From contig CAXAVJ010000002.1 in assembly GCA_963972065.1 (NCBI GenBank), forward strand, positions 36,765 to 100,764: a stretch of DNA of 64,000 bases, in the 5' to 3' direction. The notes under the pieces were generated by a model, which worked only from the letters and a program-made list of their open reading frames with translations, was not told the origin of the DNA and searched no databases. Below are positions 45,871 through 55,152 of the stretch, in pieces (within the stretch, counting starts at the first letter, position 1; each line of letters starts with the position of its first letter). Made by a program: the position numbers and the translations under genes. Source of the stretch: UBA1479 sp963972065 (GTDB lineage Bacteria > Pseudomonadota > Alphaproteobacteria > Rhodospirillales > Casp-alpha2).

Positions 45871-46176
45871 CTGCCGCCCAGAAATTCGCGCTGTATCCAG
45901 TCAGGTTAAAACTTTTGGTTGCATAGATCGTAGTATTTTTATTCCTATAGCATGGGCTGCCGCATTCGCAAGCCTTTCAAATATGCGGCGGGACCAGCCG
46001 GCGGTTGACTTCCGGGGCCGTGGTCCATAGATTGCGCGCCGACATTCCACTGGGTGTACGGATCATTCCGTCCCGAGGGGCGACGCCAGTCCGCGAGTTT
46101 CGCGCACTGGCGCGTTTGCCGTTGGGCATTTGATGTGGGTTTTTGAGTTTGGACCGAAAAGGGTAATCAGGCGCAT
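45871..46176. promoter_or_regulatory. Divergent region between the XRE gene and ffh
   Basis: 306 bases, no gene. An AT-rich patch (45905-45950, with TTGGTT, TATTTTTATT and TATAG) is the likely promoter area for one or both genes. The right half forms the ffh leader and holds a strong hairpin (46084-46112). I did not find a recognisable 4.5S RNA gene here. Confidence 0.4.
46084..46112 (+). other. Stable hairpin in the ffh leader
   Basis: CGCCAGT (46084-46090) pairs with ACTGGCG (46106-46112), and CGCGA pairs with TCGCG inside it across one C-C mismatch; the loop is GTT. It lies 64 bases before the ffh ATG with no T-run directly after the stem. It could be a leader regulatory element or a leaky terminator. 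Confidence 0.5.
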
Positions 46177-47550
46177 ATGTTCGAGTCTCTCAGCGAACGC
46201 CTGTCCGGCATTTTCGACGGCCTGAAACGGCGCGGCGCCTTGAAGGAAGCCGACGTCGAGGCAGCGCTGCGCGAAATCCGCGTCGCCCTGCTGGAGGCCG
46301 ACGTCGCCCTGCCCGTGGTCAAGGACTTCATCGACGGCGTCAAGGAACAGGCTGTCGGCCAGGACGTCCTGCGATCCGTCACGCCGGGCCAGATGGTCGT
46401 CAAGATCGTCCACGACGCCCTGGTCGGGATGTTGAGCCCCGCCGAACCCGAAGACGCCGGCCTGGCCATCCACGGCAACCCGCCGCAGGCGATCCTGATG
46501 GTCGGCCTGCAAGGGTCGGGTAAGACGACGACCAGCGCCAAGATCGCCAAGCGCCTGGTTGAGCGGGAAAAGAAGCGCGTGCTGATGGCGTCGCTTGACG
46601 TTTACCGCCCGGCCGCCCAGCAGCAGTTGCAGGTTCTGGGCGAGCAGACGGGCGTGCCCGTGATGACCCCGGTGCTGGGCGAACAGCCGGTCGCCATCGC
46701 CAACCGAGCCATGGAAACGGGCCGCCGCGAAGGTTATGACGTGGTCATCCTGGACACCGCCGGGCGCTTGGCGCTCGACCAGGAAATGATGACCGAGGTC
46801 ATTAACGTGCGCATGGCCGCCGGGCCGTCCGAGATTCTCCTGGTCGCCGACGCCATGACCGGCCAGGACGCGGTCAATCTGGCCAAGGAATTCAACGACC
46901 GGGTCGGCATCACCGGCATCGTGCTGACCCGCGTCGACGGCGACGGCCGCGGCGGCGCGGCCCTGTCCATGCGCCAGGTCACCGGCAAGCCGATCAAGCT
47001 GATGGGGACCGGCGAAGGCGTCGACGCCATCGACGGTTTCGACGCCAACCGCGTCGCCGGCTCGATCCTCGGCATGGGCGACGTGGTCGGCCTGGTCGAA
47101 AAGGCCGCCCAGGTGGTCGAGCAGGAAGACGCCGAGAAGCTCGCCAAGAAGATGATGAAGGGCCAGTTCACCCTTGAAGACATGGGTGAGCAGTTCAAGC
47201 AACTGCGCAAGATGGGCTCTCTCGACGGCATTCTGGGCATGCTGCCCGGTGCGGCCAAGGTCAAGAACGCCTTCGACCAAGGGGGCGTGGACGACAAGAT
47301 GATCGCCCGACAGGAAGCCATCATCCTGTCCATGACGCCGAAGGAACGGCGCAATCCCAAGGAAATCAACGGCTCGCGCCGCAAGCGCATCGCCGCCGGT
47401 TCCGGCACTTCGGTACCCGAGGTCAACCGGCTTCTGAAACAGCATCGCCAGATGGCCGACATGATGAAGAAAGTCGGCAAGAAGGGCGGCCTCAAGGGTC
47501 TCATGGGCGGCATGCCGCCCGGCATGATGCCCCCCGGCATGCCCCGGTAA
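46177..47550 (+). CDS. ffh: Signal recognition particle protein Ffh
   Basis: 457 aa. The N domain starts MFESLSERLSGIFDGL; the G domain carries GLQGSGKTTT, DTAGRLA and TRVDGDGRGG. The M domain ends in a Met-rich tail (MGGMPPGMMPPGMPR) for signal-sequence binding. It targets nascent membrane proteins to FtsY. Located just upstream of the rpsP-rimM-trmD-rplS operon, a common bacterial arrangement. Confidence 0.97.
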   Translation: MFESLSERLSGIFDGLKRRGALKEADVEAALREIRVALLEADVALPVVKDFIDGVKEQAVGQDVLRSVTPGQMVVKIVHDALVGMLSPAEPEDAGLAIHGNPPQAILMVGLQGSGKTTTSAKIAKRLVEREKKRVLMASLDVYRPAAQQQLQVLGEQTGVPVMTPVLGEQPVAIANRAMETGRREGYDVVILDTAGRLALDQEMMTEVINVRMAAGPSEILLVADAMTGQDAVNLAKEFNDRVGITGIVLTRVDGDGRGGAALSMRQVTGKPIKLMGTGEGVDAIDGFDANRVAGSILGMGDVVGLVEKAAQVVEQEDAEKLAKKMMKGQFTLEDMGEQFKQLRKMGSLDGILGMLPGAAKVKNAFDQGGVDDKMIARQEAIILSMTPKERRNPKEINGSRRKRIAAGSGTSVPEVNRLLKQHRQMADMMKKVGKKGGLKGLMGGMPPGMMPPGMPR

Positions 47551-47634
47551 TCCGGCATCACGTAACCCGCAATCAAGACAACCAGAACATCAACCCATTC
47601 CAAGACATCAGACCAGACAAGGATTGAATAGAAC

Positions 47635-48153
47635 ATGTCAGTGAAAATCAGGCTCGCCCGGGGCGGCGCCAAGAAGCGCCCCTACTACCAGATCGTCATC
47701 GCCGACAGCCGCCGCGCGCGCGACGGCAAGTTCATCGAGCGCGTGGGCTCCTACAACCCCATGTTGCCCAAGGACAGCCCCGACCGGGTGAAGCTGAACG
47801 AAGAGCGCATCAAGCATTGGCTCGGCGTCGGCGCTCAGCCGACCGACCGCGTGCACCGTTTCCTGGGTGCCGCCGGCCTGACCGACGCGCGTCCGACCCC
47901 GGAAAACCAGACCAAGCGCGCAGCACCCAAGGCCAAGACGGTCGAGCGCATGAAGGAACGCGAAGACAAGTTGAAGGCAGCCGCAGAAGCCGCGGCCGAA
48001 GCCGCAGCGGCCCCGGCCGAAGCGGAAGCCCCGGCGGAAGAAGCAGCGGCGGAAGCCCCGGCAGAAGCGGCGGAAGCCCCGGCAGAAGAAGCCGCGGTCG
48101 AGGCCCCGGCTGAAGAAGCCCCGGCGGCACAGGAAGAGGAGACGAAGGAGTAG
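47635..48153 (+). CDS. rpsP: 30S ribosomal protein S16 with acidic tail
   Basis: 172 aa, about twice the usual length. The core (about 1-85) is normal: SVKIRLARGGAKKRPYYQIV, KFIERVGSYNPM. Residues about 100-172 are an Ala/Glu/Pro low-complexity tail built of EAPAEEAA-like units. Such tails occur in Rhodospirillales S16. First gene of the ribosome operon, 84 bases after ffh. Confidence 0.95.
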   Translation: MSVKIRLARGGAKKRPYYQIVIADSRRARDGKFIERVGSYNPMLPKDSPDRVKLNEERIKHWLGVGAQPTDRVHRFLGAAGLTDARPTPENQTKRAAPKAKTVERMKEREDKLKAAAEAAAEAAAAPAEAEAPAEEAAAEAPAEAAEAPAEEAAVEAPAEEAPAAQEEETKE

Positions 48154-48191
48154 TCGGCGAAGCGCGACACGAGCGTCAGGGTGGTCGGGCC

Positions 48192-48746
48192 ATGACGGGC
48201 GGCGAAGGGAAAACCCCGGAACGGGTCTGTCTCGGCGTCATCGTCGGGGCCAGGGGCCTGAAGGGCGACCTCAAGGTCAAGAGTTTCGCCCAGGTCCCGG
48301 AAGACCTCACCGCCTATGGCCCGTTGGAGGACGAAGCCGGCAGCCGCCGGATCGACCTTCGCGTGACCGGCCAGACCAAGGACGTTCTGATCGCCCGTGC
48401 CGAAGGTGTCGGCGACCGCACGGCGGCGGACAAGCTGAAGGGCCTGCGTCTTTTCGTGGACCGCGACCGGCTGCCGCCCCCCGACGAGGACGAATATTAT
48501 TATTCGGACCTGATCGGGTTGGCGGTCGAAGCACCCCAGGGCAATCTGGGCACGGTGCGCCAGGTGTTCGATTTCGGCGCCGGCGACGTGCTGGAGATCG
48601 CGGGCGGGGATTTCGGAACGGTCATGGTGCCCTTCACCCGGGCCATCGTGCCGGTGGTGGACCTCGACGGCGGCCGGCTGGTGGTCGATCCGCCGGACGG
48701 GCTGCTGGACGACAACGGACCGGATGAAGGCGGGCAGGACGCGTGA
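48192..48746 (+). CDS. rimM: Ribosome maturation factor RimM
   Basis: 184 aa. The N-terminal domain carries LGVIVGARGLKGDLKVKSF, and the PRC-barrel half has DEYYYSDLIGLAV and MVPFTRAIVPVVDLDGGRLVVDPPDGL. It assists 30S head assembly together with S19. Its stop overlaps the trmD start. Confidence 0.95.
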   Translation: MTGGEGKTPERVCLGVIVGARGLKGDLKVKSFAQVPEDLTAYGPLEDEAGSRRIDLRVTGQTKDVLIARAEGVGDRTAADKLKGLRLFVDRDRLPPPDEDEYYYSDLIGLAVEAPQGNLGTVRQVFDFGAGDVLEIAGGDFGTVMVPFTRAIVPVVDLDGGRLVVDPPDGLLDDNGPDEGGQDA

Positions 48747-49444
48747 TGAGCGGTTGGACGGCCAAGGTACTGACGATCTTCCCGGAAATGTTCCCGGGAC
48801 CGCTTGGCTGCTCGCTTGCCGGAACGGCGCTTGAAAAGGGCATCTGGGCCCTGGAAACGGTGGACATTCGCGACTTTGCAAGCGATAAACACCGCTCCGT
48901 GGACGATGCCCCCTTTGGCGGCGGCCCCGGCATGGTGATGCGGCCCGACGTGGTCGATGGCGCCATCCGGAGCGCCCGGGACGGCGCCCGGGATCTGCCG
49001 TTCATCTACCTGACCCCCCGGGGCCGGCCATTGGGCCAGAAACGGGTGGCGGAATTGGCGGCGGGGCCTGGGATGATCCTGCTGTGTGGTCGGTTCGAGG
49101 GCGTCGACCAACGCGTGCTGGAAGCCCAGGACGCAGAAGAGATATCGCTCGGCGATTTCGTCCTATCGGGGGGCGAGCCGGCGGCCCTGGTGGTGTTGGA
49201 TGCCTGCCTTCGTCTATTGCCGGGCGTGATGGGCAAGGACGCATCGCTGGAGGAAGAGAGTTTCGAGCGGGGATTGCTGGAGTATCCCCACTATACGCGG
49301 CCCCAGGAATGGCAGGGCCGCAAGGTGCCGGAGGTTCTGGTTTCCGGGCACCACGAGAAAATAGCAACCTGGCGCCAGCGCCAGGCGGAGGAAATCACCC
49401 GCGACCGGCGGCCCGATCTTTGGGCGGCGCACGAGCGGACCTAG
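48746..49444 (+). CDS. trmD: tRNA (guanine37-N1)-methyltransferase TrmD
   Basis: 232 aa from ATG 48746 (a GTG three bases earlier is also possible). The trefoil-knot SAM site shows GDFVLSGGEPAALVVLDA, preceded by LCGRFEGVDQRV; DDAPFGGGPGMVMRPD and the C-terminal EYPHYTRPQEW are intact. It makes m1G37 in tRNAs reading CNN, preventing frameshifting. Confidence 0.96.
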   Translation: MSGWTAKVLTIFPEMFPGPLGCSLAGTALEKGIWALETVDIRDFASDKHRSVDDAPFGGGPGMVMRPDVVDGAIRSARDGARDLPFIYLTPRGRPLGQKRVAELAAGPGMILLCGRFEGVDQRVLEAQDAEEISLGDFVLSGGEPAALVVLDACLRLLPGVMGKDASLEEESFERGLLEYPHYTRPQEWQGRKVPEVLVSGHHEKIATWRQRQAEEITRDRRPDLWAAHERT

Positions 49445-49489
49445 GAATTGCCGGCGACGGCAGAGCGTTTGTAAGGAAAGGTTTGAACC

Positions 49490-49966
49490 ATGAATATGAT
49501 TGAACAACTGGATCAGGAACAGATTGCCCGCCTGACCGGCGACAAGGAGATGCCGAAGTTCGCCCCGGGCGATACGATCCGCGTCAACGTCCGCGTCGTC
49601 GAAGGCGAGCGGACCCGTCTGCAGGCTTTCGAAGGCGTGTGCATCGCGCGCAAGAACGCCGGCGTCAATTCGGCCTTCACCGTGCGCAAGCTGAGCTACG
49701 GCGAAGGTGTGGAACGCGTGTTCCCGGTGTATTCCCCGAACGTCGACTCGGTCGAGGTCGTGCGCCGTGGTGACGTCCGCCGGGCCAAGCTGTACTATCT
49801 CAGGGGCCTGACCGGTAAGGCCGCGCGTATCGCGGAAAAGACCGACGGGTTCTCGGGCAAGGTGTCGCAGGAAGAAAAGAAGGCCGCGCGCGAAGCCAAG
49901 GCCAACCGCGACGAAGCGTCGAACAAAAAAGGCGGCAAGAAAAAGTCCGCCGAACAGGAAGCCTAG
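49490..49966 (+). CDS. rplS: 50S ribosomal protein L19 with Lys-rich tail
   Basis: 158 aa against about 115 in E. coli. The core has FAPGDTIRVNVRVVEGERTRLQAFEGV and the C-proximal KLYYLRGLTGKAARI. The last 45 residues are a Lys/Ala/Glu extension (EEKKAAREAKANRD...KKGGKKKSAEQEA). AAGGAAAGG precedes ATG 49490. End of the operon. Confidence 0.95.
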   Translation: MNMIEQLDQEQIARLTGDKEMPKFAPGDTIRVNVRVVEGERTRLQAFEGVCIARKNAGVNSAFTVRKLSYGEGVERVFPVYSPNVDSVEVVRRGDVRRAKLYYLRGLTGKAARIAEKTDGFSGKVSQEEKKAAREAKANRDEASNKKGGKKKSAEQEA

Positions 49967-50129
49967 GCCGAGGAATAATTCCCGAGGGGCAACCCAGGGA
50001 AGCTTTCCAAGGTTGGCACGCAGGACCCGGCTTGTTCCGGTCGGGTCGGCGCGCCACATACTAAGAAACCAAGGAACCGCAGCGCCGTCGGGGGCCGGCG
50101 TTCGTGCACACGTCGGAGGACACATACCC

Positions 50130-51530
50130 ATGGCACAACCGAAAACGCTGTTCGAGAAAATCTGGGACAGCCATCTGGTCGAAGTACAGGAAGACGGCAC
50201 CTGCCTGCTGTACATCGACCGGCACCTGACCCACGAGGTCACCAGCCCCCAGGCTTTCGAAGGTCTGCGTAACGCCGGCCGCAAGGTCCGCCGCCCGGAC
50301 CTGACGCTCGCCGTCGCCGATCACAACGTCCCGACCAAGCGGGGCGAAACCATCGACAATCCTGAATCGGCGCTGCAGCTGGAAATGCTGACCAAGAACT
50401 GCGCGGAATTCGGCGTGCCGTTGTTCGACATGGGTGACGTCCGCCAGGGCATCGTCCACGTGATCGGCCCGGAACAGGGCTTCACCCTGCCCGGCACGAC
50501 CATCGTCTGCGGCGACAGCCACACGGCGACCCACGGGGCCTTCGGGGCGCTTGCCTTCGGCATCGGCACGTCCGAGGTCGAACACGTCATGGCGACCCAG
50601 ACCCTGTTGCAGTCTCCGTTGAAGAACATGCGCATCACGGTTGATGGCGACCTGCCCTTCGGCTGCACGGCCAAGGACCTGATCCTGGCGATCATCGGCA
50701 AGATCGGCACCGCCGGCGGCACCGGCCATGTCATCGAATACGCCGGAAAGGCGATCCGCGACCTGTCCATGGAAGGCCGCATGACCGTGTCCAACATGAC
50801 CATCGAAGGCGGTGCCCGCGCGGGCCTGATCGCGCCGGACGAAACCACCTTCGAATATCTGAAGGGCCGCCCCATGACGCCCAAGGGTGCGAACTGGGAA
50901 GCCGCCGAAGCCTATTGGAAGACGCTGCCCTCGGACGAAGGTGCCACCTATCAGAAAGAAGTCACGATGGACGCGTCCACCATCGAACCGCAGGTCACCT
51001 GGGGCACCAGCCCGGAAGACGTTGTCCCGATTTCCGCCGTCGTTCCCGGACCCGGCGATTTCGCCAATCCGGACAAGCAGGAATCGGTCAAGATGGCGCT
51101 AAATTACATGGGCCTGGAACCGGGTACGCGCATGGAAGACATCAAGATCGACTACATGTTCGTAGGCTCCTGCACCAACGGGCGGATCGAAGACATCCGC
51201 GCCGTCGCCGAGGTCGCCAAGGGCCGGAAGGTCGCCGACCATGTGACGGCCCTGATCGTTCCCGGATCGGGCCTGGTCAAGGAACAGGCCGAACAGGAAG
51301 GTTTGGACAAGATCCTGCTGGAAGCCGGTTTTGAATGGCGCGAGCCGGGATGCTCCATGTGCTTGGCCATGAACGAGGACAGGGTGCCCGCGGGCATGCG
51401 TTGCGCCTCCACGTCGAACCGCAACTTCAAGGGCCGCCAGGGTGCCGGTGCGCGCACCCATCTGGTCAGCCCCGCGATGGCCGCGGCAGCCGCCGTCAGC
51501 GGCCATCTGGCCGACGTGCGCAAGCTCTGA
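50130..51530 (+). CDS. leuC: 3-isopropylmalate dehydratase large subunit
   Basis: 466 aa. The 4Fe-4S ligands are C348 (GSCTNGRIED), C408 and C411 (GCSMCLAMN); CGDSHTATHGAFGALAFGIGTSEV is the LeuC active-site region. It isomerises isopropylmalate in leucine synthesis together with LeuD. GGAGGA precedes ATG 50130. The 163-base gap after rplS contains no gene and no leader peptide that I could recognise. Confidence 0.97.
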   Translation: MAQPKTLFEKIWDSHLVEVQEDGTCLLYIDRHLTHEVTSPQAFEGLRNAGRKVRRPDLTLAVADHNVPTKRGETIDNPESALQLEMLTKNCAEFGVPLFDMGDVRQGIVHVIGPEQGFTLPGTTIVCGDSHTATHGAFGALAFGIGTSEVEHVMATQTLLQSPLKNMRITVDGDLPFGCTAKDLILAIIGKIGTAGGTGHVIEYAGKAIRDLSMEGRMTVSNMTIEGGARAGLIAPDETTFEYLKGRPMTPKGANWEAAEAYWKTLPSDEGATYQKEVTMDASTIEPQVTWGTSPEDVVPISAVVPGPGDFANPDKQESVKMALNYMGLEPGTRMEDIKIDYMFVGSCTNGRIEDIRAVAEVAKGRKVADHVTALIVPGSGLVKEQAEQEGLDKILLEAGFEWREPGCSMCLAMNEDRVPAGMRCASTSNRNFKGRQGAGARTHLVSPAMAAAAAVSGHLADVRKL

Positions 51531-51557
51531 CCCCCGTTCGCAAAAGGAATCGTTCAA

Positions 51558-52184
51558 ATGGAAAAATTCACCAAGCTGACGGGTGTCGCGGCACCCATGG
51601 ACATGATCAACATCGATACCGACATGGTCATTCCCAAGCAGTTCCTGAAAACCGTCAAGCGCGACGGCCTGGGCAAAAATCTGTTCCACGACATGCGCTA
51701 TGACGCCGACGGCAACGAAAACCCGGATTTCGTGCTCAACAAGCCGGCTTACCGGAACGCGGAAATCATCGTCGCGGGCGATAATTTCGGCTGCGGCTCG
51801 TCGCGCGAACATGCCCCCTGGGCGCTCAAGGATTTCGGCATCAAATGCGTGATCTCCACGTCCTTCGCCGACATCTTCTACAACAACAGCTTCAAGAACG
51901 GCATGCTGCTGATCAAGGTGTCCAAGGAAGAGTTGGACAAACTGATGGACGACGCCGACCGAGGCGCCAACGCGACCCTGACCATCGACCTGGAAAACCA
52001 GACCATTTCCGGGCCCGACGGCGGGGAAATCTCGTTCGACATCGATCCCTTCAAGAAGCATTGCCTGATCAACGGCCTGGACGACATCGGCTTGACCGAG
52101 CAGAAGGTGAAGAAGATCGACAGCTTCGAAGAACGCCGCGAGGCCGCGCAGCCCTGGATTCCGGGTGCCGCGACCGTCAGCTGA
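51558..52184 (+). CDS. leuD: 3-isopropylmalate dehydratase small subunit
   Basis: 208 aa swivel subunit. DMINIDTDMVIPKQFLKT and FGCGSSREHAPWAL are diagnostic; EEREAAQPWIPG-like residues close the chain. AAAAGGAA precedes ATG 51558, 27 bases after leuC. Confidence 0.97.
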   Translation: MEKFTKLTGVAAPMDMINIDTDMVIPKQFLKTVKRDGLGKNLFHDMRYDADGNENPDFVLNKPAYRNAEIIVAGDNFGCGSSREHAPWALKDFGIKCVISTSFADIFYNNSFKNGMLLIKVSKEELDKLMDDADRGANATLTIDLENQTISGPDGGEISFDIDPFKKHCLINGLDDIGLTEQKVKKIDSFEERREAAQPWIPGAATVS

Positions 52185-52221
52185 GCCACGCGATAAAAAT
52201 CAAAGACGAGGAAACCAGCCC

Positions 52222-53331
52222 ATGGCTGCCAACAAGAAACTGCTGATGCTGCCCGGCGACGGCATCGGCCCCGAAGTGATGAAACAAGTCCAGACAATCA
52301 TCGATTGGATGGACAAGCGCCGCCACGTCTCGTTCGACGTGGCTGAGGACGTGGTCGGCGGCGCCGCCATCGACAAGTACGGCCAGCCGCTCGGCGACAA
52401 TACCCTGGCCGACGCCATGGGCGTGGACGCCGTGCTGCTGGGGGCCGTCGGCGGCCCCAAATGGGACAACGTGGCGCGTGACCTGCGCCCGGAAATGGGC
52501 TTGTTGACCCTGCGCAAGGAAATGGACCTGTACGCCAACCTGCGCCCGGCGACGGTCCTGCCGGCCATGGCCAAGGCGTCGAGCCTGAAGGAAGATCTGG
52601 TGTCCGGCCTGGACATGCTGATCGTCCGCGAACTGACCGGCGGCGTCTATTTCGGCAAACCGCGCGGCATCGAAACGCTGGCCGACGGCAGCCGCAAGGC
52701 CGTCGACACCCAGGTCTATTCGGAGGCCGAGATCGAGCGCGTCTGCCGCCTGGCCTTCGAATTGGCCGGCAAGCGATCGGGCAAGCTGCATTCGGTGGAG
52801 AAAGCCAACGTGATGGAGACCGGCGTGCTGTGGCGTGCCATCGCAACCGAGGTCGGCAAGGATTTCCCCGGCATCGAACTGCATCACATGTATGCCGACA
52901 ACTGCGCCATGCAGTTGGTGCGTCAGCCCAAGCAATTCGACGTGATCGTCACCGACAACCTGTTCGGCGACATCCTGTCCGATTGCGCGGCCATGCTCAC
53001 GGGCTCACTCGGCATGCTGCCCTCGGCCTCGTTGGGTGCGGCCGACAGCGACGGGCGGCGCAAGGCCCTGTACGAGCCGGTGCACGGCTCCGCCCCCGAT
53101 ATCGCCGGCCAGGGCATCGCCAATCCGATGGCCATGATCCAGTCCTTCGCCATGTGCCTGAAGTATTCCTTCGACATGGGCGAAGACGCGAATCTCATCG
53201 AACAGGCCTGCAAGAACGTGCTGGACCAGGGCCTGCGCACCGCCGACATCATGGAAGCCGGGATGACCAAAATTTCGACCACCCAGATGGGCGAAAACGT
53301 GGCCAAGGAACTGGACAAGCTGGCTGCTTGA
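52222..53331 (+). CDS. leuB: 3-isopropylmalate dehydrogenase
   Basis: 369 aa NAD-dependent decarboxylating dehydrogenase. LPGDGIGPEVM, REMTG-equivalent RELTGGVYFGKPRG, DNLFGDILSD and EPVHGSAPDIAGQGIANP are intact. ATG 52222 (after GAGGAAACC) was chosen over an in-frame start 57 bases upstream that overlaps leuD. Last gene of leuCDB. Confidence 0.97.
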   Translation: MAANKKLLMLPGDGIGPEVMKQVQTIIDWMDKRRHVSFDVAEDVVGGAAIDKYGQPLGDNTLADAMGVDAVLLGAVGGPKWDNVARDLRPEMGLLTLRKEMDLYANLRPATVLPAMAKASSLKEDLVSGLDMLIVRELTGGVYFGKPRGIETLADGSRKAVDTQVYSEAEIERVCRLAFELAGKRSGKLHSVEKANVMETGVLWRAIATEVGKDFPGIELHHMYADNCAMQLVRQPKQFDVIVTDNLFGDILSDCAAMLTGSLGMLPSASLGAADSDGRRKALYEPVHGSAPDIAGQGIANPMAMIQSFAMCLKYSFDMGEDANLIEQACKNVLDQGLRTADIMEAGMTKISTTQMGENVAKELDKLAA

Positions 53332-53470
53332 CCGGTTCCTTCCCCCGGCCCACGACAAATAGTGTTCTGCGTCACAGCTTTGCAGCACACCGCTGCTTAG
53401 GTTAGCCCCTTATAAACACTCGGTACCGGCGCGCCCCGCCCCTGGGCGCGCCGCAACCGGAGGGTTGAGC

Positions 53471-55021
53471 ATGCGGGATTCAGAAGAACAGGAGGCCCCG
53501 TCGGAACTGTCCGGAACAGCTTCCGACGCCGGGCCGGACTGGCAAGCCATTGTCGACAGCATCGACACGTCGATCCGTGTCTATGACGCGGACGACCGGC
53601 TTGTCGCCTGGAACAAAGCCTTTACCGAGATTGCCGGCGTCCCCCCACTGGAATGGCGCATCGGCATGACGCAGTACGAGGTGCTGGAGCAGTTGGCGCG
53701 GCGCGGCTACTACGGCGACGGAGATCCGAAGGACCTTGCGACCAAGCGGCTGCGTACCATCCGCAACAACCGCGACCGCGGCGCGCCCGAGGAAATCGCC
53801 GTCCTGCCCCGCATGTTCCGAACCCGCAAACGGTTCTGGCGGGACGACGGCATCCAGATCGCCACGTCGCGCAACATCGATCAGCAAACGGTCATCGAAC
53901 AGGAACTGGCGAACAAATCCGCGATCCTGAAAACCCTGTTCGAAACCCTGGATCAGCCTGCTTGCGTGATGGATGGCGGCCATCGGATCATCGCCTGGAA
54001 CGACAAGTTTCTGGAATTGGCCGGCCTTGATGCGAAAGACGCCCACGAGGGCATGCACACCCTTGAAACCCTGATCAGCTCCGCCCGCCTCGGCAATCTC
54101 GGCGAGGGCGACCCGGAAGAGCTGGCCCGCGCCCGTTACCGGCAAATCTGGGAGAACGGCCCCCCCGCCCCGCACGAAGTCATCCACCGGGCGGGTGGAC
54201 GGACATTCGACGTTCACCGGGGGCTGCTGCCCGACGGCGGCGTGGTCTCCATCTTCAACGACGTGACGGAGCGCGCCCGCGCCGCCGAGGAATTGCGCGA
54301 GGCCAAGGCCCAGGCCGAGAACGCCAACGCGGTGAAATCGGACTTCCTCGCCAACATGAGCCACGAACTGCGCACGCCGCTCAACGCCATCATGGGCTTC
54401 GCCGAGATGATGATTCACACCAAATTCGACGACCCCGCGCGCTATCAGGAATATGCCGGCGACATTCGAAGCAGCGCCGAGCTGTTGTTGAACATCATCA
54501 ACGATCTTCTCGACCTGTCACGGATCGAAGCGGGTAAGACTGAATTCCGTCTGGTCACCGTCAATCTGTACGACTGCGCCTCGACCTGCGTCGACCTCAT
54601 TCAGCGCACGGACGCGCCCCAGCGCCTGACCATCGAAAACCTCGTGCCAAGCGACTTTCCCAATGTCCAGTTGGATGAGACCTTCCTGCGCCAGGCATTG
54701 CTGAACCTGCTGTCCAATGCGGTCAAGGCGACGCCCGACGGTGGACGCATCACCGTCACCGCCGAGATGTCCGGCTACGAGCGGTTCGCCCTGACCGTCG
54801 CCGATACGGGCATCGGCATGCCGCCGGACATGGTCGAGACCGTATTCAACCCCTATGACGGATCGGGCAACAGCTACGTGCGCAAGGAAAAGGGTACGGG
54901 TCTGGGACTGTCGATCGTCAAGCGCCTGGTCGAAATGCTGCGCGGCGACGTTTCCATCGTCAGCGCGCCGGGCGAAGGTACGGCCGTGCGCATGGACCTG
55001 CCTGTACGATACGCGGAGTGA
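53471..55021 (+). CDS. Cytosolic two-PAS sensor histidine kinase
   Basis: 516 aa, no membrane segment. Two PAS folds (about 20-135, DSIDTSIRVYDADDRLVAWN, and 155-270, LDQPACVMDGGHRIIAWN) of the PAS_7 kind are followed by a coiled coil. HisKA carries H298 (ANMSHELRTPLNAIMGF), the N box is NLLSNAVKATPDGG, then DTGIGMPPDMVE and GTGLGLSIVKRLV. There is no adjacent response regulator. GGAGGG lies 7 bases before ATG 53471. Confidence 0.92.
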   Translation: MRDSEEQEAPSELSGTASDAGPDWQAIVDSIDTSIRVYDADDRLVAWNKAFTEIAGVPPLEWRIGMTQYEVLEQLARRGYYGDGDPKDLATKRLRTIRNNRDRGAPEEIAVLPRMFRTRKRFWRDDGIQIATSRNIDQQTVIEQELANKSAILKTLFETLDQPACVMDGGHRIIAWNDKFLELAGLDAKDAHEGMHTLETLISSARLGNLGEGDPEELARARYRQIWENGPPAPHEVIHRAGGRTFDVHRGLLPDGGVVSIFNDVTERARAAEELREAKAQAENANAVKSDFLANMSHELRTPLNAIMGFAEMMIHTKFDDPARYQEYAGDIRSSAELLLNIINDLLDLSRIEAGKTEFRLVTVNLYDCASTCVDLIQRTDAPQRLTIENLVPSDFPNVQLDETFLRQALLNLLSNAVKATPDGGRITVTAEMSGYERFALTVADTGIGMPPDMVETVFNPYDGSGNSYVRKEKGTGLGLSIVKRLVEMLRGDVSIVSAPGEGTAVRMDLPVRYAE

Positions 55022-55152
55022 CGCCGCTCTGTCCTTGATGTTGTTCCTGCCGCTATGATGGTCGTCAACGGATCATAATCCGGCCCCGGCATCGGCCAGC
55101 ATGAACCCGGCCGAAGGACGGCGCCAACACCAATTGGAAATTGAAGGGCGCG

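Noticed and set aside
45871..46176. Possible 4.5S SRP RNA gene next to ffh
   Set aside because: No GGAAG-tetraloop SRP hairpin pattern was found; only an unrelated leader stem-loop.
48000..48130. Repetitive GCC/GAA-rich DNA as a repeat element
   Set aside because: It is the coding sequence of the Ala/Glu/Pro tail of S16.
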